NCBI GenBank assembly: GCA_021778935.1
Contig: JAJYBQ010000061.1
Coordinates: 1-10,594 of the forward strand
Length of the DNA stretch: 10,594 nucleotides
Direction: 5' to 3'
Origin: Pseudomonadota bacterium
GTDB lineage: Bacteria; Pseudomonadota; Gammaproteobacteria; Burkholderiales; Burkholderiaceae
In this document: positions 1-6,348 of the stretch, piece after piece
Position numbering within the stretch: the stretch's first letter is position 1
How the letters are laid out: every line of letters begins with the position of its first letter
Position numbers and translations under genes: made by a program
Notes under the pieces: generated by a model
Databases searched by the model: none
Seen by the model: only the letters and a program-made list of their open reading frames with translations
What the model was told of the DNA's origin: nothing

Positions 1-1176
1 CCAGTTGAGCGCGCCGCCGCTCTGATACTCGAGCACGCGCGTCTCGAAGAAGTTGCGTTCCTTCTTCAAGTCGATCATCTCGCTCATCCAGGGGAACGGA
101 TTTTCCTGTTCGGGGAACAGCGGCTCCATCCCGATCTGCTGCGCGCGACGATTGGCGATGTAGCGCAGGTAGTCCTTGAACATCGCCGCATTGAGGCCGA
201 GCACGCCCCGCGGCATGGTGTCCTCGGCGTAGCGGTACTCCAGATCCACCGCGGTCAAGAAGAGCTGACGGATTTCGGCGCGAAACTCGGTGGTCCACAA
301 ACCGGGGTTTTCCAGCTTGATCTGGTTGATCAGGTCGATGCCGAAATTGCAATGCATCGACTCGTCGCGCAAGATGTACTGATACTGCTCGGCCGCGCCC
401 GTCATCTTGTTCTGGCGACCCAACGCCAGGATCTGCACGAATCCGACGTAGAAGAAGAGCCCCTCCATCAGGCAGGCGAAAACGATCAGCGACCGCAGAA
501 GCGCGCGATCCGATTCCGGAGTCCCGGTTCGGAATCCCGGATCCGTCAGCACCTCGATGAACGGCAGGAGAAATTCATCCTTGGCGCGAATCGAGGGAAT
601 TTCCCGGTACGCGTTGAAGATTTCCCCCTCATCGAGGCCGAGGGATTCCACGATGTACTGGTACGCGTGGGTGTGAATCGCCTCCTCGAACGCCTGACGC
701 AACAGGAATTGCCGGCATTCCGGCGCCGTGATCTGGCGATACGTCCCGAGCACGATGTTGTTCGCAGCCAGGGAATCCGCCGTCACGAAAAATCCCAGGT
801 TGCGCTTGACGACCCGCCGCTCGTCTTCGTTCAAGCCGTTGGGATCCTTCCACAGCGCCACGTCGCGGGACATGTTGACCTCTTGCGGCATCCAGTGGTT
901 CGCGCAGGCGGACAGATACTTGTCCCAGGCCCACTTGTACTTGAACGGAACCAGCTGGTTGACGTCTGCCCGCCCGTTGATGATCCGCTTGTCTTCCATC
1001 CGTACGCGCCCCCCGGAGGCGGGCGCTGCATCGTCCACCGTGGGTGCCGGGCTCCGGGCCGGCGTTGCCGCTGGCGTCGGAATCGGCTCGACGGAAACCT
1101 GCGCAAGCATCCGCTGCGGCGCCGGTGCCCCCGTCGTCACCGGTCGTGCCGGCTCGACATCATCCCATTGCAACAT
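1..1176 (-). CDS. nrdB: Ribonucleoside-diphosphate reductase class Ia, beta subunit (3' end cut by window)
   Basis: Small (R2) subunit of aerobic ribonucleotide reductase; it holds the diiron-tyrosyl radical that starts NDP reduction in NrdA. 392 codons are visible, ending in GGALNW at the window edge; relatives end within a residue or two of this point, so nearly the whole protein is present. Diiron ligands visible by alignment to E. coli R2: D134, E165 and H168 (in EEAIHTHAY), E238 (in LMEGLFF), E272 and H275 (in RDESMH). The radical tyrosine is Y172. Residues 8-55 form a Pro/Ala/Thr-rich tail before the conserved core starts near [20 protein letters not shown]. The ATG at 1176 is chosen because it has a GGAGAG ribosome site and begins MLQWDD, like the MLxWD start of Pseudomonas NrdB as I remember it. 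M60 (997-999) is an internal alternative. The gene lies 24 bases after nrdA, so it is surely in the same transcript. Confidence 0.97.
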   Translation of the reverse strand, partial: MLQWDDVEPARPVTTGAPAPQRMLAQVSVEPIPTPAATPARSPAPTVDDAAPASGGRVRMEDKRIINGRADVNQLVPFKYKWAWDKYLSACANHWMPQEVNMSRDVALWKDPNGLNEDERRVVKRNLGFFVTADSLAANNIVLGTYRQITAPECRQFLLRQAFEEAIHTHAYQYIVESLGLDEGEIFNAYREIPSIRAKDEFLLPFIEVLTDPGFRTGTPESDRALLRSLIVFACLMEGLFFYVGFVQILALGRQNKMTGAAEQYQYILRDESMHCNFGIDLINQIKLENPGLWTTEFRAEIRQLFLTAVDLEYRYAEDTMPRGVLGLNAAMFKDYLRYIANRRAQQIGMEPLFPEQENPFPWMSEMIDLKKERNFFETRVLEYQSGGALNW

Positions 1177-1181
1177 GATTT

Positions 1182-1187
1182 CTCTCC
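1182..1187 (-). promoter_or_regulatory. Ribosome binding site of nrdB
   Basis: GGAGAG on the minus strand, five bases before the nrdB ATG, within the 24-base nrdA-nrdB gap. It supports the upstream ATG at 1176 rather than the internal methionine at codon 60. No hairpin terminator is visible in this gap, consistent with an nrdAB transcript. Confidence 0.7.
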
Positions 1188-1200
1188 GATCCGTTCTTCT

Positions 1201-4113
1201 TCATTGACACGCTTCGCACTCGGAAAACCCCGCATCCCCGGGGCGCAGCGTGCAGACAATCCCCTCCGCCGCGGTGGAAACCGCCGGGTCCGCCGCGACA
1301 GGAACTGCATTGAGCGTCCCGGCGCGCCCGGTCGACTTCTCGGCATGCGTCGCCCCCAGCGTGCGCAGATAGTAGGTCGTCTTCAAGCCGCGCAGCCAAG
1401 CCAGCTTGTAGACCTCGTCGAGCTTGCGGCCCGAAACTCCCGCCAGATAGATATTGAGCGATTGCGCCTGATCGATCCATTTCTGACGGCGCGAGGCGCA
1501 TTCGATCAGCCAGGTCGGGTCGATCTCGAATGCCGTCGCGTACCGCTGCCGAACCTCCTCGGGAATGCGATCGATGCGCGCCAGGCTGCCGTCGAAATAC
1601 TTCAGGTCGGCAACCATCACCTCGTCCCACAGCCCGAGCGACTTCAACTCCCGCACCAGGTGCTGGTTGACCACCGTGAATTCCCCGGAAAGATTGGATT
1701 TCACATACAGGTTCTGGTAGGTCGGCTCGATGCTCGCGGCCACGCCGACGATGTTGGAAATCGTCGCCGTGGGTGCGATCGCGACGCAGTTGGAGTTCCG
1801 CATCCCGTACCGGGCAATCCGCTCGCGCAGCGCTGCCCAGTCCATCCGCTCCTGCACATCGACTTCGAGGTGTCCGCCCCGTTCCCGCGCCAGGATCTCG
1901 AGGCTGTCGCGCGGAAGAATCCCATGATCCCACAAGGAGCCGCGGAACGTCGAATACGGTCCGCGCTCCGCCGCCAGCTCCGTCGAGGCCCAATAGGCGA
2001 AATAGCACACCGCCTCCTGACTGCGATCGGCGAACTCCACCGCCGCTTCCGACGCGTACGGGATCCGCAGGCGATGCAGGCAATCCTGGAACCCCATGAT
2101 CCCGAGTCCGACTGGTCGGTGGCGCAGATTGGAATTGCGCGCCTTCGACACCGCGTAGTAGTTGATGTCGACCACGTTGTCGAGCATCCGCATCGCGATT
2201 CCCACCGTCCGTCGCAACTTTTCCAGGTCGAGATCGAAGCCGCCGGAACCATTCGGGCACAGGTGTGCGAGCAGGTTCACCGAACCGAGATTGCAAACGG
2301 CGATTTCCTCCTCGGAGGTGTTCAGGGTGATCTCGGTACACAGGTTGGAGCTGTGCACAACGCCGGCGTGTTGCTGCGGCGAGCGCAGATTGCAGGCGTC
2401 CTTGAACGTGATCCAGGGATGGCCGGTCTCGAACAGCATCGAGAGCATCTTGCGCCACAACTGGGCCGCCGCGACCTTCTTGAAGAGGCGGATCTCCCCG
2501 CGGGCGGTCTTTTCTTCGTATGCCCGGTAGGCGGCCTCGAATGCCTGTCCGGTGAGGTCATGGAGATCCGGACAATCGCTGGGGGAAAACAGGGTCCAGT
2601 CGCCGCCCTCGAACACCCGCTTCATGAACAGGTCGGGAATCCAGTTCGCCGTGTTCATGTCATGGGTGCGGCGCCGGTCGTCCCCGGTGTTCTTGCGCAG
2701 ATCCAGAAACTCCTCGATGTCCAGATGCCAGGTTTCCAGGTAGCAGCAGACGGCGCCCTTGCGCTTGCCGCCCTGGTTCACCGCGACGGCGGTATCGTTG
2801 ACCACCTTGAGGAACGGCACGACGCCCTGGGATTTGCCGTTCGTGCCGCGGATGTGGGCGCCGAGCGCGCGTACCGGGGTCCAATCGTTGCCCAGTCCGC
2901 CCGCGAACTTGGCGAGCATGGCGTTGTCCTTGATCGCCTCGTAGATCCCATCGAGATGGTCCGGAACCGTGCTGAGATAGCAGGAGGAAAGCTGGGAATG
3001 CTGCGTTCCGGAATTGAACAGCGTCGGCGTCGAGCTCATGAAGTCGAAGCTCGAGAGCAGGTCGTAGAACTCGATCGCCCGCGTCTCGCGGTCGATCTCA
3101 TTGAGCGCCAGCCCCATCGCCACACGCATGAAAAACGTCTGTGGCAGCTCGAAACGGCGCCCATCGCGGTGCAGGAAATATCGGTCGTAGAGTGTCTGCA
3201 ATCCCAGATATGAAAACTGCAGATCGCGCTCCGGCTTGAGCGCAGCCGCCAGCCGCGGCAGATCGAACTGCAGCAGGCGCTCGTCGAGCAGGCCCGCGTC
3301 GACCCCGATCCGGATGCACCGCGGGAAATACTCCGCGTAGCGTTCCACCATCGCGCCTTGTGCCACCTCCGCCCCGAACACTTCCTTGCGCACCACGTGC
3401 AACAGCAGGCGTGCCGTCACTTCGCTGTACGCCGGGTCGTTTTCGAGCCGTGCCCGAGCCGCGAGGATCGCCGACTTGTACACCTCCTCCACCGGCACGC
3501 CGTCGTAGAGGTTCTTGAGCGTCGCCGACAACACCGCATCGACGGAAACATACTCGGTCACCCCCTCGCAAGCAGCCTCGATCGTCGAACGCAGCCCCGC
3601 CGCATCCAGCGGAACCCGGCGGCCGCCGTCGGTGACATGCAGGGGGGCGGGCTCCGGCAGCGCCACCGGCTGATGTAGCGCGCGCTCCTGCGCACGCCGC
3701 TCGCGGTACAGGACATACGCGCGGGCGACATCGTGCGCGCCATCGCGCATGAGCGCCAGTTCGACCTGGTCCTGGATTTCCTCGATATGAAACGTTCCAC
3801 CCGCCGGCTCGCGGCGCATGAGCGCCGTCACGGCGGCGGCGGTCAGGCGCTCGACCTGTTCGCGAATCGCCGCCGATGCGGCAGCCTGGCCGCCGTGGAC
3901 CGCGAGGAACGCCTTGGTCATGGCGACGGCGATCTTCGACGGTTCGAACGCGACGACGGCACCGTTACGGCGGATGATCCGGTAATCGGCCAACCCGCTC
4001 GCCACCGGATGCACCAACGCCCGCACCCGCGCATCCGCCGCCAACGCACCTCCGCCGAAAGAGCCTCCGCCCGCAGCAGCAACCGCCGCGTCCCCCTGAT
4101 CTTGATATTGCAT
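1201..4113 (-). CDS. nrdA: Ribonucleoside-diphosphate reductase class Ia, alpha subunit
   Basis: Large catalytic (R1) subunit, 970 aa; reduces NDPs to dNDPs with electrons from thioredoxin or glutaredoxin. The N-terminus carries an ATP-cone (about residues 44-140, starting YRIIRRNGAVVAFEPSKI), the site where dATP switches the enzyme off. A second, more divergent cone-like region follows (about 158-248), as in Pseudomonas NrdA. Catalytic residues visible by alignment to E. coli: C378 (SSCYL) and C607 (VCNLGSVNL) as the redox pair; N590, C592 and E594 in SSNLCTE for the thiyl radical; Y914-Y915 in the radical-transfer chain; C966 and C969 in the C-terminal SECEACQ tail. The frame stays open upstream to an ATG at 4242, but that codon lies in the promoter and the extra 43 residues look non-coding. 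The ATG at 4113 has a G-rich ribosome site and is preferred. Forms an operon with nrdB. Confidence 0.97.
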   Translation of the reverse strand: MQYQDQGDAAVAAAGGGSFGGGALAADARVRALVHPVASGLADYRIIRRNGAVVAFEPSKIAVAMTKAFLAVHGGQAAASAAIREQVERLTAAAVTALMRREPAGGTFHIEEIQDQVELALMRDGAHDVARAYVLYRERRAQERALHQPVALPEPAPLHVTDGGRRVPLDAAGLRSTIEAACEGVTEYVSVDAVLSATLKNLYDGVPVEEVYKSAILAARARLENDPAYSEVTARLLLHVVRKEVFGAEVAQGAMVERYAEYFPRCIRIGVDAGLLDERLLQFDLPRLAAALKPERDLQFSYLGLQTLYDRYFLHRDGRRFELPQTFFMRVAMGLALNEIDRETRAIEFYDLLSSFDFMSSTPTLFNSGTQHSQLSSCYLSTVPDHLDGIYEAIKDNAMLAKFAGGLGNDWTPVRALGAHIRGTNGKSQGVVPFLKVVNDTAVAVNQGGKRKGAVCCYLETWHLDIEEFLDLRKNTGDDRRRTHDMNTANWIPDLFMKRVFEGGDWTLFSPSDCPDLHDLTGQAFEAAYRAYEEKTARGEIRLFKKVAAAQLWRKMLSMLFETGHPWITFKDACNLRSPQQHAGVVHSSNLCTEITLNTSEEEIAVCNLGSVNLLAHLCPNGSGGFDLDLEKLRRTVGIAMRMLDNVVDINYYAVSKARNSNLRHRPVGLGIMGFQDCLHRLRIPYASEAAVEFADRSQEAVCYFAYWASTELAAERGPYSTFRGSLWDHGILPRDSLEILARERGGHLEVDVQERMDWAALRERIARYGMRNSNCVAIAPTATISNIVGVAASIEPTYQNLYVKSNLSGEFTVVNQHLVRELKSLGLWDEVMVADLKYFDGSLARIDRIPEEVRQRYATAFEIDPTWLIECASRRQKWIDQAQSLNIYLAGVSGRKLDEVYKLAWLRGLKTTYYLRTLGATHAEKSTGRAGTLNAVPVAADPAVSTAAEGIVCTLRPGDAGFSECEACQ

Positions 4114-4118
4114 CGCTA

Positions 4119-4125
4119 CCCCCCC
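4119..4125 (-). promoter_or_regulatory. Probable G-tract ribosome binding site of nrdA
   Basis: On the minus strand a run of seven Gs stands five bases before the nrdA ATG. It can pair imperfectly with the anti-Shine-Dalgarno CCUCC and is the only purine-rich element in place, so it supports the start at 4113. A homopolymer here is unusual for a ribosome site. Confidence 0.5.
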
Positions 4126-4195
4126 GTAACCGCGGATTGCCGGCCCCACGACGCTGGCGCGCCGCGCCCGCGCGCTTGCGGCCGCCGGCTGGAAA

Positions 4196-4208
4196 TGTTC
4201 TTGGAACA
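4196..4208. repeat. Short inverted repeat TGTTC-ttg-GAACA
   Basis: A 13-base perfect inverted repeat (5-base arms, 3-base centre). It begins three bases inside the promoter-distal edge of the first NrdR-like box and covers roughly +1 to +13 of the predicted nrdA transcript. It could be an extra operator or chance. It does not fit the proteobacterial LexA pattern CTG-N10-CAG. Confidence 0.35.
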
Positions 4209-4221
4209 CAACATCTTGTAT
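4206..4221. promoter_or_regulatory. NrdR-box-like operator 1 (nrdA promoter)
   Basis: The plus-strand 16-mer ACACAACATCTTGTAT fits the NrdR box consensus acaCwAyATaTwGtgt at 14 of 16 positions by my count. NrdR is an ATP-cone zinc-ribbon repressor of ribonucleotide reductase genes. The site covers the predicted -10 of nrdA and lies 92 bases before its ATG. The nrdR gene itself is not in the window. Confidence 0.68.
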
Positions 4222-4242
4222 GCATGAACAAAACCGCAACAA
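4215..4242 (-). promoter_or_regulatory. Predicted sigma70-type promoter of nrdAB
   Basis: Read on the minus strand: -35 TTGTTG (4242-4237), a 16-base spacer, -10 TACAAG (4220-4215). The match is weak (3/6 and 4/6). The start would fall near 4208, giving a leader of about 95 nt that is very GC-rich. The -10 lies inside NrdR-like box 1 and the -35 inside box 2, the geometry expected for repression by blocking RNA polymerase. Confidence 0.42.
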
Positions 4243-4252
4243 GAAATTGTGG
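4237..4252. promoter_or_regulatory. NrdR-box-like operator 2 (nrdA promoter)
   Basis: The 16-mer CAACAAGAAATTGTGG fits the NrdR consensus at 11 of 16 positions, with its right half (ATTGTG) well kept. It begins exactly 31 bases after box 1, leaving a 15-base gap. NrdR boxes typically occur as tandem pairs about three helical turns apart, so the spacing adds weight to a site that alone would be unconvincing. It covers the predicted -35. Confidence 0.52.
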
Positions 4253-4279
4253 TGGCGATCTTAGGAGATCTTTTCGGGG

Positions 4280-4861
4280 TCAGCAATCACTTGCGGAATT
4301 TCCAGCGAAATCCCGTGGCAAGCGTGTCCAGTCGAGCAACGGCCCGGGGTCGGTCTTGCGCCCGGGGGCAATTTCGGAATGCCCGCGGACCGCGCGCAAC
4401 GGGTAGACCGCCCGCAAGATCCGGAGCAGGGCATCCAGGGTCGTGTACTGTGCTTCCGCAAAGGGCTCGTACTCGCACCCCTCCAGTTCCACCCCGATCG
4501 AAAAATCGTTGCATCCAGGCCGCCCTTCGAACGCCGAAGCGCCGGCATGCCATGCTCGATCCCGGCACGAGACGAATTGCGTCAACCCGCCGTCGCGATC
4601 GATCAGAAAATGCGCCGACACCCTGACGCCGCGGAGCCGCGCGAAAAACGGATGGTCGTCGCGATCGAGTGCGCCCGCAAAAAATCGGGCGATATCGCCG
4701 CCGCCGAACCGCCCGGGCGGTAGGCTGATGCAGTGGAGAACGACGAGCTCCGCCGGCATATCGGCAGCGCCCGCGGCAGGACGCGCATCAAAGTGAGGCG
4801 ACGCAATCCGCCGCGCACCTGCGACCCAGCCGTCGGCGCCAACGTGCAGACCACGATTCAC
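4280..4861 (-). CDS. ampD: 1,6-anhydro-N-acetylmuramyl-L-alanine amidase AmpD
   Basis: Cytoplasmic zinc amidase of peptidoglycan recycling; it cuts the stem peptide from 1,6-anhydro-MurNAc. In species with AmpR, loss of AmpD induces AmpC beta-lactamase; no ampR or ampC is visible here. The protein is 193 aa, close to E. coli AmpD (183). The Amidase_2 fold is clear: zinc ligand H43 in VLHCISLPPGRFGG, catalytic E125 in SIGVELEG, zinc ligand H161, then K169 and zinc ligand D171 in GHSEIAPGRKTDPGP. No signal peptide, as expected for AmpD rather than periplasmic AmiD. The start is GTG at 4861, sharing GTGA with the pilR stop, so translation is probably coupled to pilR. No strong terminator follows the stop; nrdA has its own likely promoter in the 166-base gap downstream. 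Confidence 0.96.
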   Translation of the reverse strand: MNRGLHVGADGWVAGARRIASPHFDARPAAGAADMPAELVVLHCISLPPGRFGGGDIARFFAGALDRDDHPFFARLRGVRVSAHFLIDRDGGLTQFVSCRDRAWHAGASAFEGRPGCNDFSIGVELEGCEYEPFAEAQYTTLDALLRILRAVYPLRAVRGHSEIAPGRKTDPGPLLDWTRLPRDFAGNSASDC

Positions 4862-6348
4862 TTCAACCCCAAGCGCTGCATCCGATACCGCATCTGGCGA
4901 AACGAAATTCCCAGCAATTGGGCGGCCGCAGTCCGGTTATGGCGTGTTTTCGCAAGCGCAGCGCGGATCGCCCTACTCTCCATCTCATCCAGGTAGGCCG
5001 CCAGATCGGACGGCACCCCGTCGACGATCCGGATCCGCTCACGATCCGCAGACTCGTCCGCAGCCGGCGCCGTGTCCTGTGGCATCACCGCGGGCGGCGC
5101 CACACTCGGATCGCCGCCCGGCGCCGCAACCGTCGCTCCGAAGTTCGACCGCAAGGCCAGGTCGGCCACCACCAGTTCGCCCCCCCCCGTGAATACGACG
5201 GCGCGTTCCAGCACGTTTTCCAGTTCGCGGACATTCCCGGGGAAGGGCTGCCGCGACAACTCGGCTTCGGCTTCCGGCGTCAACCGGGCGAAGGCAACGC
5301 CGGTCCGGTCGACGATCCGCTGCAACAGCGCCCGGGCAATATCCGGGATGTCGGACGCGCGCTCCCGCAGGCTCGGCACCCGCAACTCGATGACATTCAG
5401 CCGGTAGTAGAGATCCTGTCGAAACCGGCCGACTTCTACCAGCCGTCCCAGATCCTGGTGCGTCGCGCTCAGGATGCGTACATCCGTCGGATCTTCCGCG
5501 ATCGAACCCACCTTCTGGAGACGTCGCTCCTGAATCACGCGCAACAGCTTCACTTGCATCGCAAAGGGAAGCTCCGCAATCTCGTCGAGGAATAGCGTCC
5601 CGCCCGACGCAGCCTGGAAATATCCGTCGCGATCACGGTCGGCGCCGGTGAACGCCCCGCGCTTGTAGCCGAAAAATTCCGCTTCCATCAAGGTTTCGGG
5701 AATCGCACCGCAGTTGACGGCGACAAAGGGGCCGGCCCGGCGCGCCGACGCAGCGTGGATTGCCCGCGCGACCAATTCCTTACCGGAACCGGACTCGCCC
5801 GCGATCGCCACGGGCGCCATACCTTGTCCCAGGCGGGCAATCAGCGAACGCAGTTGCTGCATGGCCGGCGAATTGCCAACCAAGCGCGCGCAGGCGCCGA
5901 CCGACGGAAAATCCTCCGGCCCCGCGCCCGCATTGCCGCCCGTCGCGCCGAGGGCGGCGCGCACCAGCGTCCGGAGTTGATCGAGGTCCACCGGTTTCGA
6001 GAGGTAATCGAATGCCCCCGCCTTGAGGGCTGCAACCGCATTGTCGGCACTGCCGTAGGCCGTGATGACGGCGATCTTCGGCTCCCCGCGCGCACCGAGT
6101 TCGCGCACGAGGTCGAGCCCCGAGCCGTCGGGCAGGCGCATGTCCGTCAGGCAAAGACGATACGAGCGGGACTCCAACCGTTCCCGCGCTTCCCGCAGGG
6201 ATCCGGCCCCATCGACATGTAGCCCCAACCGCTCGAGCGTGATTCCGAGGAGCTCCCGAAGGTCCGCTTCGTCGTCGACGACAAGCACCGACAAACCCTG
6301 CGGGCGGTCACCATCCGTCGCCGTGGAACCCGGCCCTAGTCGCCCCAC
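4858..6348 (-). CDS. pilR: Type IV pilus sigma54-dependent response regulator PilR
   Basis: NtrC-family activator, 496 aa from the GTG chosen. The receiver domain (about 20-135) has the acidic pair DD (25-26), phospho-acceptor D69 in CLTDMRLPDG and K118 in YLSKPVD. The AAA+ domain has Walker A GESGSGKE (184-191), the sigma54-contact loop GAFTGA (231-236) and Walker B GGTLFLDE (249-256). An Ala/Pro-rich linker leads to a Fis-type helix-turn-helix (about 471-494, NRTAAAQLLGISFRQMRYRM). PilR activates pilA from an RpoN promoter; no pilA lies here. The PilR rather than generic NtrC call rests on the adjacent six-TM PilS kinase. Start: the frame is open to an ATG at 6444, but that would overlap pilS by 109 bases. 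GTG 6348 sits behind GGAGGT, although the gap is only three bases; TTG at codon 19 is another option. A nine-G tract splits the gene before the DNA-binding domain. Confidence 0.92.
   Translation of the reverse strand: MGRLGPGSTATDGDRPQGLSVLVVDDEADLRELLGITLERLGLHVDGAGSLREARERLESRSYRLCLTDMRLPDGSGLDLVRELGARGEPKIAVITAYGSADNAVAALKAGAFDYLSKPVDLDQLRTLVRAALGATGGNAGAGPEDFPSVGACARLVGNSPAMQQLRSLIARLGQGMAPVAIAGESGSGKELVARAIHAASARRAGPFVAVNCGAIPETLMEAEFFGYKRGAFTGADRDRDGYFQAASGGTLFLDEIAELPFAMQVKLLRVIQERRLQKVGSIAEDPTDVRILSATHQDLGRLVEVGRFRQDLYYRLNVIELRVPSLRERASDIPDIARALLQRIVDRTGVAFARLTPEAEAELSRQPFPGNVRELENVLERAVVFTGGGELVVADLALRSNFGATVAAPGGDPSVAPPAVMPQDTAPAADESADRERIRIVDGVPSDLAAYLDEMESRAIRAALAKTRHNRTAAAQLLGISFRQMRYRMQRLGLK
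5180..5188 (-). repeat. Nine-G homopolymer tract inside pilR
   Basis: On the coding strand ACG GGG GGG GGC encodes T387-G388-G389-G390, between the AAA+ domain and the helix-turn-helix. In the present phase the gene is intact. Translating by hand, loss of one G meets TGA about 30 codons later and gain of one G meets TGA about 45 codons later. Both truncate PilR before its DNA-binding domain. Confidence 0.9.

Noticed and set aside
352..3213. A 953-codon open frame on the plus strand, opposite nrdB and nrdA
   Set aside because: It runs antisense across two clearly conserved enzymes whose every motif is in place on the minus strand. Its translation is Arg/His/Gln-rich with no recognisable domain. 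Long stop-free antisense frames are expected in GC-rich codon usage.
4196..4221. LexA/SOS box near nrdA
   Set aside because: The TGTTC...GAACA repeat does not match CTG-N10-CAG, and no such motif was found in the gap.
4114..4242. Upstream 43-codon extension of nrdA to the ATG at 4242
   Set aside because: The ATG lies in the predicted -35 and NrdR box, the extra residues are not like NrdA, and the ATG at 4113 has a ribosome site and gives a normal 970-aa protein.
4255..4280. Terminator after ampD (inverted GATCT/AGATC at the gene end)
   Set aside because: The stem is only five base pairs and no T-run follows on the minus strand, so it is not a convincing intrinsic terminator.
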